Assembly: GCF_002001205.1 (NCBI RefSeq)
Contig: NZ_MUNZ01000054.1
Location: 1 to 64,000 of the forward strand
Direction of reading: 5' to 3'
Origin: Hydrogenophaga sp. A37
GTDB taxonomy: Bacteria > Pseudomonadota > Gammaproteobacteria > Burkholderiales > Burkholderiaceae_C
Length of the DNA: 64,000 nucleotides
Numbering within the stretch: the stretch's first letter is position 1; every line of letters begins with the position of its first letter. The translations under genes and the position numbers were made by a program. This document shows positions 8,781 to 17,468 of this stretch, piece by piece. The notes under the pieces were generated by a model, which was given only the letters and a program-made list of their open reading frames with translations, ran no database searches and was not told where the DNA came from.

Positions 8781-9241
8781 CAGACGGGCCTCCGCGCAGA
8801 GATGACCTGGGTGTTCACGCCCGCCCAGTTCAGCCCGCCGAACAGGCGCGCATGTTCGATCTTCACGCAGCGGTCCCAGATCGATTCCATACCCGCCTCG
8901 GTGGCGATGCGGTCGGCTTCTTCGCTCCTCAGGCCGAGCTGCTGCCACAGCGTCTTGGCGCCGATGGCAGCGGCGCTTTTCGCGATGGCGGGAATCTCAT
9001 CGACCTTGCGGAACACGTCGACCATGTCCACGGGGAACGGGATGTCTTCAAGCCGCGCATAGCTCTTCTCGCCCAGGATCTCCGGGTAGCGCGGGTTCAC
9101 CGGCACGATGCGGTAGCCGTGCTCCTGCATGTACTTGGCGGCGAAGAAGCTCGGGCGGTGCCATTCGGCCGAGAGGCCGACCACCGCAATGGTGCGGTCG
9201 CGCGCAAGGATGCGGCGCAGGGTGGGGATGTCGTCTTGCAT
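8780..9241 (-). CDS. CoA-binding domain protein (YccU-like)
   Basis: A small protein of 153 residues consisting of a Rossmann-type CoA-binding fold: RTIAVVGLSAEWHRPSF near the N-terminus, then MQEHGYRIVPVNPRY and VDMVDVFRKVDE. Relatives match the CoA-binding part of succinyl-CoA synthetase alpha subunit, and their precise role is unsettled. A GTG nine bases upstream (9250) is an alternative start. The gene is divergent from the ferredoxin gene with only 20 bp between the two ATGs, so the promoters must overlap. It is upstream of and overlaps metY. Confidence 0.88.
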   Translation of the reverse strand: MQDDIPTLRRILARDRTIAVVGLSAEWHRPSFFAAKYMQEHGYRIVPVNPRYPEILGEKSYARLEDIPFPVDMVDVFRKVDEIPAIAKSAAAIGAKTLWQQLGLRSEEADRIATEAGMESIWDRCVKIEHARLFGGLNWAGVNTQVISARRPV

Positions 9242-9261
9242 GGTGCCCACACAATAACGAC

Positions 9262-9498
9262 ATGGCGACCGAACGCAAGGCCCTGCCTGTCATTCACAAG
9301 ACCCGCTGCACCGGCTGCGGCTGGTGCGTGGCGGTGTGCCCGCCGCATGTGCTGTCTCTCGAAGTAGAGAACTGGAAGAAGTTTTCTCAGTTGCACGACG
9401 AGGCAGGCTGCACGGGCTGCGCGAAGTGCGCGATGAAATGCCCGTTTGATGCGATCACGATGGTTCGATTGGCCGGAGGTCCCCCAGACGAGGGATGA
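9262..9498 (+). CDS. 2[4Fe-4S] ferredoxin-like protein
   Basis: A 78-residue protein with two cluster-binding motifs: CTGCGWCVAVCP (residues 16-27) and CTGCAKCAMKCP (residues 50-61). These predict two [4Fe-4S] centres and a cytoplasmic electron-transfer role; the partner enzyme is not evident nearby. No Shine-Dalgarno sequence is visible in the 20 bp between this ATG and the divergent gene, so the message may be near-leaderless. Confidence 0.93.
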   Translation: MATERKALPVIHKTRCTGCGWCVAVCPPHVLSLEVENWKKFSQLHDEAGCTGCAKCAMKCPFDAITMVRLAGGPPDEG

Positions 9499-9567
9499 AG
9501 CTCCCTCCGGAGCGTCCTACAGTGGGCGTCCGGCTTCCTGCGGGAAGCGTTTCACCTCGGAGGTTCC

Positions 9568-10176
9568 ATGGACATCACCGACATGATCCGCGCCGTCCAG
9601 GGCGCGCTGGGCATTGAAGCCGACGGCCGCGCCGGACCACAGACCTGGGGCGCCATCTACGCAGCTTTGGTCAAGCCGACGATCAACCGCAAGCCTCCCG
9701 AGCAGGCCATTTCCGCGGTGGACCCACGCAGCGAGGCCACGATCGCCACCCTGCTGCCGGAGGCCCGGCCTATGGCCCGCGCGCTGGTGCAGAAGGCCGC
9801 CGCCAGCGGCATCCAGATCAAGGTCATCAGCGGCACCCGCTCGTTCGCCGAACAGGACGCGCTGTTTGCAAAAGGGCGTACCACCCCTGGTCCCAAGGTC
9901 ACCAACGCGCGCGGCGGATTCTCCAACCACAACTTCGGCATTGCCTTCGACATCGGCGTCTTCAGCGGCAACAAGTACCTACCGGAATCGCCCAAGTACA
10001 AGGCGGTCGGCGTGCTGGGCATGGAGCTGGGACTGGAATGGGGCGGCAACTGGACCACCATCGTCGACCAGCCCCATTTCCAGCTGCGCCCGGCTTGGGC
10101 GCAGGACCTCTCTGAGCGCGAGATGCTGGCGAGCTTTCGCGAGCGGCTCACCAGCGGGCAACCGGTGTTCGCCTGA
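9568..10176 (+). CDS. M15-family peptidoglycan peptidase with binding-domain-like N-terminus
   Basis: A 202-residue protein. Residues 5-33 resemble a peptidoglycan-binding repeat (IRAVQGALGIEADGRAGPQT). The rest is an M15C L-Ala-D-Glu/VanY-type metallopeptidase with zinc-site motifs SNHNFGIAFD (His121, Asp128) and DQPHF (His170), plus SGTRSFAEQDALF. It should cleave peptide stems of murein. There is no signal peptide, so export would need another route such as lysis or a holin, as for phage endolysins. A GGAGG site precedes the ATG. It is convergent with, and only 18 bp from the end of, the giant operon on the other strand; whether they work together is unknown. Confidence 0.85.
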   Translation: MDITDMIRAVQGALGIEADGRAGPQTWGAIYAALVKPTINRKPPEQAISAVDPRSEATIATLLPEARPMARALVQKAAASGIQIKVISGTRSFAEQDALFAKGRTTPGPKVTNARGGFSNHNFGIAFDIGVFSGNKYLPESPKYKAVGVLGMELGLEWGGNWTTIVDQPHFQLRPAWAQDLSEREMLASFRERLTSGQPVFA

Positions 10177-10194
10177 GCGTCACCGGCTGCCCGC

Positions 10195-12687
10195 TCAGGC
10201 CGGCATCGGCACGATCAGGGCCGGCCCCGACTGCTGGCCCGTCTGGCCCGGCACCGGCTGCCCCAGGTTGTTGTAGCCGGTCACCGAGAAGCTGTAGGTG
10301 AACGGTCCGCTGCCCGCGGACGGGGGCTGTACCAGTACCACGGTCTTCTCTTCCAGCTGGCTGGGTGTGAACAGGACGCTGGCAAAGTCCGGTTCGTCGC
10401 CCGGCCCCCGCAGATCCACCTTCAGGGCGATCAGCGCGCCCAGCGTGGCCTGGGGCAGGCGCACCCGGACACGCTGCGTGACGCCCACGCCGTCCATGAT
10501 CACCGCAACATTGCCGTCGGCCGCCACCTGGCCCGACTCGAACACCGAGCCGTCGCCGCGCACCACCGTGGTCTCGTAGGTGAACGGCGGGGGCTCGGGC
10601 GTGAGTGTGGGAATGCGCAGCGAGCGGCGGTCCAGGCGGGTCTCGTCGTAGATCTCCTGGAACTCGCGCCGGTAGCCGGAGGCCGCCTCGTGGTAGCGGA
10701 TGTCGACCACCGCCTCCATCAGGTTGCTCTGGTCCAACAGGGGGATGAGCCGGATGTTGAGCTCACCCTCGAACGGCTCGTTGATGATCACCGCCGGGTC
10801 CGCGGTGGTGATCCAGTCTTCCTGCACGCGCAGGTTGCCCGACTTGAGGAAGTAGCGCGCCCGGTGGCGGAAGCTGCGGGTGGCGTTGTTGGCCAGCCGC
10901 AGCCGCCAGTGCTTGGTGGCTTCGCCAGGTTTGAGCAGCAGGGTCTTCTCGACGTGAAAGGCGTTCGAAGGATCGTCGTAGACCAGCTCGACCTCCACCT
11001 GCGTGATTTCGCCGCTGTCCATGTCCCCCAGGGACACCTCCACATCCATCAGTTCCACGTGATCGAGCGGTGCGATCACCAGTTGGCGCGTGCGCTCCAC
11101 CACCCACCCGGTAGAGACCTGCGTGTTGGCCGCGGTCCAGTCGCTGCTGGGCGTGAAGGTGATGTCCAGCTTGTAGCGGTAGCTCAGGTCGCGCCGGTCA
11201 TTGAGGAAGGTGGTGAAGGTGCGCGGATCGGTCTTGCCGGGTACAAACAGGAAACCGTCGACGTGCTGGGCATCCACGTTGGGCGCTCGCTCGCCGGGGT
11301 ATTCCAGGTTGACCGCCACGCTGGCGATGCCCGCCTGCGCAAGGTCGGTGCCCATCGACACCGTGGCGATCAGCCGCTGGAAGAAGCTGTCGTCCAGGCT
11401 CACGCTGCGGATGCGGTCGGCCAGGTTGAAGCCGGCCACCACGGTGCCGAACATGCCTTGCGGCGCGGCCGTTCGAGCCTCGGCCGACTGCATCGAATAG
11501 TCGAAGGTGCGCACCTGAAGTTCGTCCTGGTGCACGAACTTGAGCGAGAACGCGACCTGGAACGGCGAGATCGAGCTGTTGCCCGCCGGCCCGGCCGCGC
11601 CCCCGCTGCCTGTGTTGGCGGCGGCCGCGCTGCGGTTGACGCTGCTGGTGGACGGCACGCCTTCGGAGGGGCCCCGGACCGCCGGCGCGGTGGTCGGTGT
11701 GGCGGTGGACGGCGCCCCCATCGGCGGCGCCAGGGCCGTGCCGGTCTGCGGCCCCGACAGGCCACCGAACAGCGACTGCAACTGGCTCAGCATGCCCAGG
11801 TTGCCGGACTGCCGCGTCATGAAGCTCGGTGGCTCCAGCGCGGACTCGAAGAAGTCCTCCAGCAGCTTGGTCTGGAACCACTGCCAGGCGTCGTCGGCCT
11901 TCTTGCGCAGGTCTTCGTCGTCGGTGAAGTTCATCACCTCGATCTGCACCGAACCGTTGTCGCGCAGCTTCTGGAAGGCCACGCCGATGTCGGCCGCCAG
12001 GCTGACCATGCCCACCGAGCCGCGGGCGCCGAGCTCGGCCTCCATGGTTTCGTAGATCCGCTTGTATTCAGCGCGGATCTTGATGCGGAACGAGGGGCGC
12101 AGGCCCAGGAATTCCAGGTCGTAGATCACCCCCACCGGGCTGATGCCGGTGCGCAGGCCGGCCTCCATCAAGGTGGCGGCCTCGCGGTCGAGCATCATCG
12201 CGAAGGTGGCACGGTTGAACCCAAACAGCGAGGGCTGCGTGGCGCCGTACACCTCCTCGTAGAGCTTGAGGCCGCGCGCCGCGGTGGCGGGCGGCGCGGG
12301 AGCGCCCTCGGGCGGGTCTTCTGCGGCGTCCTTGACGACCGACAGCCGCACGCGGCCCTTGCGGAACTGGATCGGCACCAGCTTGACGTCGCCGTCGGCA
12401 AAGCGGCCGAGCTCGCCTTTGATGCTGCTGAGCGTGCGGTCGTCGACCCCGAGGTCGACGGTGAAGGCCATGAAGCCGCCACCCAGCGACTGACCACCCG
12501 CGTCGGGATCGAAGTCGGGGTTATCGGTGATGTCGCGCCGGTACTTGAGGAACAGGAACTCGGGCACGCCTTCGTTGAGGGCGAGCCGCGGCCGCTCGGG
12601 CACGTAGTAGAAGAGGTTGGTGTCTTCGTGATCGCGGTAGATCATCAGGCCACGGATGGGGCCGATCGGTGCGTCCAGGTACAGCAT
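10195..12687 (-). CDS. large head-plus-beta-repeat protein, last gene of the giant operon
   Basis: An 830-residue protein of a family I do not recognise by name, paralogous to the products at 17469, 19839 and 22560. The head module (residues 10-90) reads MIYRDHEDTNLFYYVPERP, then PEFLFLKYRRD and a GGGFMAF turn. Next comes a mixed region with PVGVIYDLEFLGLRPSFR, shared in pattern with the paralogs, a Pro/Thr/Ala-rich linker near 330-365, a shared segment MFGTVVAGFNLADRIRSVSL, and about four beta-type repeats of about 90-100 residues to the C-terminus. No signal peptide or membrane helix is seen. GAGGAG precedes the ATG. It follows the protease gene by 17 bp. Confidence 0.85.
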   Translation of the reverse strand: MLYLDAPIGPIRGLMIYRDHEDTNLFYYVPERPRLALNEGVPEFLFLKYRRDITDNPDFDPDAGGQSLGGGFMAFTVDLGVDDRTLSSIKGELGRFADGDVKLVPIQFRKGRVRLSVVKDAAEDPPEGAPAPPATAARGLKLYEEVYGATQPSLFGFNRATFAMMLDREAATLMEAGLRTGISPVGVIYDLEFLGLRPSFRIKIRAEYKRIYETMEAELGARGSVGMVSLAADIGVAFQKLRDNGSVQIEVMNFTDDEDLRKKADDAWQWFQTKLLEDFFESALEPPSFMTRQSGNLGMLSQLQSLFGGLSGPQTGTALAPPMGAPSTATPTTAPAVRGPSEGVPSTSSVNRSAAAANTGSGGAAGPAGNSSISPFQVAFSLKFVHQDELQVRTFDYSMQSAEARTAAPQGMFGTVVAGFNLADRIRSVSLDDSFFQRLIATVSMGTDLAQAGIASVAVNLEYPGERAPNVDAQHVDGFLFVPGKTDPRTFTTFLNDRRDLSYRYKLDITFTPSSDWTAANTQVSTGWVVERTRQLVIAPLDHVELMDVEVSLGDMDSGEITQVEVELVYDDPSNAFHVEKTLLLKPGEATKHWRLRLANNATRSFRHRARYFLKSGNLRVQEDWITTADPAVIINEPFEGELNIRLIPLLDQSNLMEAVVDIRYHEAASGYRREFQEIYDETRLDRRSLRIPTLTPEPPPFTYETTVVRGDGSVFESGQVAADGNVAVIMDGVGVTQRVRVRLPQATLGALIALKVDLRGPGDEPDFASVLFTPSQLEEKTVVLVQPPSAGSGPFTYSFSVTGYNNLGQPVPGQTGQQSGPALIVPMPA

Positions 12688-12704
12688 GTCAGGCTCCTCG
12701 ATGT

Positions 12705-15700
12705 TCAGGCAGGATGGTGGAACCAGCGGATCCAGGACCCCAGGTCGTTGTCACCCATGGACTCCAGGGTCTGGGCCGGGTCCTCGTAACGGCGGGGCGG
12801 TGCCGTGGCGCCGCCGTTGGGCGCGGCGCCTGCGGGGGGCGTGCTGCCGGCGTACTGCGGGTTCTTGAAGAACACCCGCCCGGACTCCCCACGCAGGGCC
12901 ACGACGGCGTGCAGGCCGGTGTGGGCCGCATCTGTGTGCGGCGCACCCCAGTGCACCACCAGCAGCATCGGGTCGCGCGCCTGCTGGATGCGCTGCACGA
13001 AGTCGTTGCGCAGGGCATCGGTCGGCTGCGGGGCCTGCTGCGTCGAATGGGCGCGCCCCAGCAGCCCGCTGAGGGCCTGCTGCAGCTGGGCAGCGGTCAC
13101 CCCGCGCCGCATGGTCTCCTGAAAGACCGTGTTCACTCCGTTGGGCGCGTCCGGCGGGGCCGACGGGTCGTAGTCGGGCCAGGCGCTGCCGCGCGCGTAG
13201 CGCAGCAGGGCGGATTGGAAGCCCAGCTCGGCGTTGGTCCGCACATAGAAAGGCATCGAACTGGCGCCTGCGTAGCGGGCCACCTGGTACACCCCGGGCG
13301 GCACCTCGATCAGGTCGCCATTGGCCAGCGTGGCCTTGGCCTCGCGACCCAGCAGGCCACGCAGCAGACGCACATATTCGGACGCATTGGTGTTGATCAG
13401 CAGCGTCTGCACGCTGGTGGGTCCGCAGGTGCTGGCCGTACCCTGGTTGGTCTGGCCGTTGGGGTCCATGATTTCGGTCAGCGCGTCGTCTACCAGCTGC
13501 TCGGCGGCGGTGACGCCAGCGATGTCGGGATGCGGATCGATCTGGAGCAGCCCCAGCAGATGGTCCACCAGCAGCTCATGGTCCTTCAGATCCGGCTGTT
13601 TGAGGATGGACATCTCCAGGTTGGCGGCGTTGCGAAAACGCGTGTCGAGCAGGGTCGGCATCTTCTGGCGCGCGCTGGGACCGGCAAACAGCCACAGCAT
13701 CAGGATCTTGCCGCGGGTGGCGGTTTCAATCTCGCTGGAGAAGAAGCGGTGGCTGAAGACCGCCGCCAGCGACTGGCGATCGGGGGAATCCGCCGGCAGG
13801 TTGTTCCACAGCCACTGCAGGAAGGCACCCCAGGGAACCGGCATCGCGTCGACCGCCGCCTGGTCCGGCGCCACCTGGGAGGCGGCCGACAGGTTGGTCT
13901 GGATGATGGCCAGCCGCTGCGCCAGCGGGTCGTTCTGGAAGCTGGCGTCCGGCGGCCAGATCAGCACCGAGGCCGCACCGGTGGGGTTCAGGCGCACGCG
14001 GTAGTAGATGTTGGGCGACATGGTGGACTGGTTAACCCGCGCCTTGCGCAGCTCCTCGCGGTAACCGTCCCACAGGGTCTGCGGCATCTGCCAGCGCCCC
14101 CGGTTGCCGGTGAGCCGGATCACCTGCACCGGCAGCTGAATCTGCTGGTTGCCGCCCGCGGCTTTGGTGATCGTGACATCCAGTGGCTGGCCGGTGTTGT
14201 AGTAGCGCAGTGGCACATAGCCGGTGCTGGGCGCCAGCATGGCCTGCGGGTCCCAGGCCAGCTCAATCACCGCCTCGCCGTTCTCGTTGGCACTGATCTC
14301 GAAGGTTGGCGGCGTGTCGGCCTCGGTCCAGTTGTAGAGCATGGTGCGGATGCGCACCCAGTTGCGGTTGGCAAAGGCCGGGTAGTTGTAGGCCACGGCC
14401 GCTTCGATGTCGAGCTTGCCGTGGCCCCATGTGTTGTTCGGGACCGCGCTGCCCGTGCCAGTCTGCGCATCCTTGCGGGCGGTGGCCTGGAGTCCCAGCC
14501 GAATCTGCTCCTGGCGCAAGGTCGGGTTCTTCTCCAGGATCAGGGCCACGGTGCCCGTGACCATGGGTGCTGCCATGCTGGTGCCCTGCAGCGGGTGGTA
14601 GGTGCCACTGGCATCGACGACAGCGGGTAGTGGCAACGGCCGGGCACTGCTCAGGGCGGACATGAGGAACTCGCCCGGCGCCGCGATGTCGGGCTTGATG
14701 CGACCGTCCCGGGTGGGCCCCCGCGCCGAGAACACGGAAATCTGGCCTTTCGTGGCGCCCGCATCCGCGCCCGTGGACAGCTTGGTGCGGTAGCTGCCCA
14801 CCGCAATGGCCTCGCGGGCACAGGCCGGGATGCCGACCGTCTTGCTGACCGAGTCGGGGCTGGCGGTCCAGCGCGGGATCGGATCGGCCTGACCCGTGAC
14901 CGGGTTGGTGAAAAGGATGCGCTCGATCCAGGCGTCGTACGTCACCGGCGAGGTGCCCGCATCGGTCAGCGACACACTCCACGCGCCAGGGGCAATGTTG
15001 GCGGCCGTCCCGCGCTGGATCTCGATGAAGATCCGGTTGTCATGGTTCTGCGGGTCGTTCAGGCGCGAGTCGATCACGATCCGGTTGCCCCCCGGCAGCA
15101 CGTGGTTCTGCAGCGCGGGGCCGGCGACCAGGGTTGCCGGCGGCGCCAGCACCGGGGTGCTCTGGCCGGCCGGGTTGGTGACGCTCACCGAGAGGCGCCC
15201 GGAGCCCGCATACCAGACGTCGATACCATCGCGCTCGCGGTCACTCGGGGGGATGTTGAAAGGCAGCACCATCGCGCCCGGGCCGGGGACTTCGCCGCCG
15301 GTGTAGATCTGGTCGTTGGCATCGTTGCCCGCCGAGACGACGTAGGCCCGGCCGGGAAAACCCAGTTCCTGGTTGATGGCCCGTTCGAGCAAGGTGGTGC
15401 CATCGTGCGCCCCGGCATTCACGCCCTGGCTCAGGTTGATCACACAGGGTCGGTTCATCGCCGCCGCAGTGGCATAGATGTAGCGGATGGCATCGGCCGT
15501 CTGCACCGAGTCCCCGAAGTCTCTCCCGAGAAAGATGTTGCTGACCACAATGATGTCGGCCTCGGGTGCCACACCGGCGAAGGTGCCGGGTGTTCGCCCG
15601 TTGCCGGCGGCAATGCCGGCAACGTGCGTGCCGTGTGCGCCCGGGTCGGTGTGCCGGACCACGGAAGCAGGGGTCGCACTGGCGAACGCGGCATTGATTT

Positions 15701-16235
15701 GCGTGTCGGTGTACTCGACCCCGAAGGTATAGCCGGCAGGCGGCGCCTCCCCGGCCTGGGCAGTCAACCCCTGGTCCCAGATGCGCAGGACGCGGGTCGA
15801 CCCGTCCGTCTTCCGGAAGGCCGCGTGCTGGATGTCGATGCCACTGTCAACGATGCCGACGATCACATTGCGCCCCTTGTAGGGAACGGGCGGGGTCCCG
15901 ATCCCTGCGCCATGCAGGGCGCCCAGATGAGCGTCGGCGGTCGCCACGTCCAGATGCGCTTGCGCGACGGCGGCACCTTCAATCCGCACCACACCGTCGA
16001 GCGCGACCAGCGCATCGAGTGCGGCCAGGGTCACATCCCCGGTCACCACGTCTTCGAACCGGCTCCTCACCGTCAGCCCCGCAGCGACCAGCGGCTCCAT
16101 GGCCCCGTTGAACTGCACCAGCACACTCAGTTTCCGTTCGGCCGACACCCCGAGCTGGTTGAATGCCGTGCTGCTCAGATGGTTCTCCTGCAGCAGCAGG
16201 CGGGTGATGTTCAATCGCGCGTCAAGTTTGCTCAT
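12705..16235 (-). CDS. subtilisin-like S8 protease with a C-terminal papain-like domain
   Basis: An 1176-residue protein. Residues 30-95 resemble an I9-type prodomain. The S8 catalytic domain spans about 118-615 with Asp130 (VDSGID), His201 (HGTHVAG), Asn304 (SAGND) and Ser553 (GTSMAAP), interrupted by a long insert at 310-470. After a linker (620-920) a second domain appears to be a cysteine peptidase: NQGTASTCGPTS gives Gln931 and Cys937, LHAVVAL gives His1109 and VFFKNP gives Asn1125, the Gln-Cys-His-Asn order of papain-like folds. The second assignment is by motif only. No signal peptide. A GGAGAA site precedes the ATG. It sits between the prodomain-like gene and the 830-residue gene. Confidence 0.92.
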   Translation of the reverse strand: MSKLDARLNITRLLLQENHLSSTAFNQLGVSAERKLSVLVQFNGAMEPLVAAGLTVRSRFEDVVTGDVTLAALDALVALDGVVRIEGAAVAQAHLDVATADAHLGALHGAGIGTPPVPYKGRNVIVGIVDSGIDIQHAAFRKTDGSTRVLRIWDQGLTAQAGEAPPAGYTFGVEYTDTQINAAFASATPASVVRHTDPGAHGTHVAGIAAGNGRTPGTFAGVAPEADIIVVSNIFLGRDFGDSVQTADAIRYIYATAAAMNRPCVINLSQGVNAGAHDGTTLLERAINQELGFPGRAYVVSAGNDANDQIYTGGEVPGPGAMVLPFNIPPSDRERDGIDVWYAGSGRLSVSVTNPAGQSTPVLAPPATLVAGPALQNHVLPGGNRIVIDSRLNDPQNHDNRIFIEIQRGTAANIAPGAWSVSLTDAGTSPVTYDAWIERILFTNPVTGQADPIPRWTASPDSVSKTVGIPACAREAIAVGSYRTKLSTGADAGATKGQISVFSARGPTRDGRIKPDIAAPGEFLMSALSSARPLPLPAVVDASGTYHPLQGTSMAAPMVTGTVALILEKNPTLRQEQIRLGLQATARKDAQTGTGSAVPNNTWGHGKLDIEAAVAYNYPAFANRNWVRIRTMLYNWTEADTPPTFEISANENGEAVIELAWDPQAMLAPSTGYVPLRYYNTGQPLDVTITKAAGGNQQIQLPVQVIRLTGNRGRWQMPQTLWDGYREELRKARVNQSTMSPNIYYRVRLNPTGAASVLIWPPDASFQNDPLAQRLAIIQTNLSAASQVAPDQAAVDAMPVPWGAFLQWLWNNLPADSPDRQSLAAVFSHRFFSSEIETATRGKILMLWLFAGPSARQKMPTLLDTRFRNAANLEMSILKQPDLKDHELLVDHLLGLLQIDPHPDIAGVTAAEQLVDDALTEIMDPNGQTNQGTASTCGPTSVQTLLINTNASEYVRLLRGLLGREAKATLANGDLIEVPPGVYQVARYAGASSMPFYVRTNAELGFQSALLRYARGSAWPDYDPSAPPDAPNGVNTVFQETMRRGVTAAQLQQALSGLLGRAHSTQQAPQPTDALRNDFVQRIQQARDPMLLVVHWGAPHTDAAHTGLHAVVALRGESGRVFFKNPQYAGSTPPAGAAPNGGATAPPRRYEDPAQTLESMGDNDLGSWIRWFHHPA

Positions 16236-16265
16236 GATGATTTCTCCAAGTGGTTTCGCCGCGCC

Positions 16266-16607
16266 TCAGGGCTGCCCGTCGGGTCGTGCGGTGGGTGGCA
16301 TCTCGCCCGCACCGGATGAGCCCATGGGCTGACCCGCCGAGATCGAAAGCACAGAAGGCATCCGGGCCACGCCTTCGATGGCCCGGACGGGCAAACGCAA
16401 GGTCTGGATCGAGGTGGGCGCCAACCCGGCTGGCGACTGCCACTGGCCACCGGCGTCGGCGATCCACTGAAGCTCGGTTGACGTGGGTGTCTGTTTCCAC
16501 TCGACCGCCGCAGACACGACAGGGTTCTCGTCTGGCGAGAGCCCCTGGAGCGCGATCAGGGTCTGTGCGTCGATCTTGTTCAGGTACGACCGGTCGTCGG
16601 TTTCCAT
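16266..16607 (-). CDS. stand-alone I9-prodomain-like small protein
   Basis: A 113-residue protein. Its core (about 28-93) has the strand-helix-strand pattern of a subtilisin prodomain: VVSAAVEW, a helix TELQWIADAG, then a helix-strand ending VRAIEGVARMPSVLSISAG. The N-terminus of the protease encoded immediately downstream ends the same way (LDALVALDGVVRIEGAAV). I infer a separate intramolecular-chaperone or inhibitor partner for that protease, as known for I9-type inhibitors. The C-terminal 20 residues are Gly/Pro-rich. AGGAG lies just before ATG 16607. It lies 30 bp ahead of the protease gene. Confidence 0.72.
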   Translation of the reverse strand: METDDRSYLNKIDAQTLIALQGLSPDENPVVSAAVEWKQTPTSTELQWIADAGGQWQSPAGLAPTSIQTLRLPVRAIEGVARMPSVLSISAGQPMGSSGAGEMPPTARPDGQP

Positions 16608-16622
16608 GGCTCACTCCTTGGG

Positions 16623-17465
16623 TCAATGAAGAGGCGGCCGGTGGCCGCCGTGGTCGTTCGCGGCCCGAGGACCGCGCAACACGAAATGCACGCTGTCCAG
16701 CGAGCCATCGGGGTGCAGGCCGATTTCCAGCGCCGCACCGATCACCCGTGCCGACTGGTCCGGCGCGTCAGGCGCCAGCAGCTTGTAGAGCGCCTGGGCA
16801 AAGCAGCCGTCCCCACCCAGGGTGTGCACCGCCTGCGCCAGCCGCTCGCACTTGTCGCGCGTCTCCGGCACCAGCGCCCAGAGGCTGCTGGCGACACGCA
16901 GCGCGGGCGCTGCCCCATCCACCCCCTGCAGGCTCAGGCTCCAGGGTCGGCTGCGCGCCGGCAGGGGGCGGCCCAGCACGGTCTCCCAGACCCCGGCGAC
17001 CGTCGCCCAGGCAGCCGACAGGCCCAGGGCGCCCAGCGCATCGGCCGCCTCGGCGTGGCGCGGCAGGTGGTAGGCGAACCAGGGGTCGGCCGCCTGGTCG
17101 GCGTCGATGCGGTAGAGGGCCGCGAGTTCACCGGCACGGTGGTGGAGGCCGTGTTCGGGACGGTCCCATCCCCAGCGCTGCGGTTGCCAGCCCGGCGCCC
17201 CGATGAGCACCTCACCCACGGCCTGGCCGTCGAGCCAGTGCGTCCACTGCTGCACGCCCGGTTCGGCCGGGCGCTGGGTCCAGAGGTGGAGACGGCGCGC
17301 ACCCGGCGCCTGCACCGCCACCAGCGCGCCGCTGCCGGCCTCGATGCAGGTGCGGAACGACAGGTCCGTCGCCAGGGCGTCGCCTTCGGCCTGGAGCCCG
17401 AAAGCGCGCGGCCCGAGTCCGGCCAGCAGGCCCGCGTGCAGCATCCATGAGGGTGTGGTCTGCAT
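16623..17465 (-). CDS. unknown 280-residue protein of the giant operon
   Basis: I do not recognise this protein. It has no signal peptide or membrane helix. It is Trp-rich in its first half (LHLWTQRP, QQWTHWLDG, RWGWDRP). Its second half has a helical segment (LWALVPETRDKCERLAQAVHTLGGD) followed by a strand-rich end (ALEIGLHPDGSLDSVHFVL). That half faintly recalls repeats of ABBA-type folds, but not enough to assign. The start has a GGAG site, and the gene begins 3 bp after the stop of the 782-residue gene, so it is surely part of the operon. Confidence 0.75.
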   Translation of the reverse strand: MQTTPSWMLHAGLLAGLGPRAFGLQAEGDALATDLSFRTCIEAGSGALVAVQAPGARRLHLWTQRPAEPGVQQWTHWLDGQAVGEVLIGAPGWQPQRWGWDRPEHGLHHRAGELAALYRIDADQAADPWFAYHLPRHAEAADALGALGLSAAWATVAGVWETVLGRPLPARSRPWSLSLQGVDGAAPALRVASSLWALVPETRDKCERLAQAVHTLGGDGCFAQALYKLLAPDAPDQSARVIGAALEIGLHPDGSLDSVHFVLRGPRAANDHGGHRPPLH

Positions 17466-17468
17466 GGA

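Noticed and set aside
9500-9513. Hairpin GCTCC-CTCC-GGAGC after the ferredoxin gene as a terminator.
   Set aside because: Only a 5-bp stem with no T tract.
12669-14630. Long plus-strand open frames (for example 10690-12789, 12669-14630, 21255-24044) opposite the giant operon.
   Set aside because: They are antisense shadows produced by GC-rich third codon positions; the minus-strand proteins have motifs, paralogs and ribosome sites.
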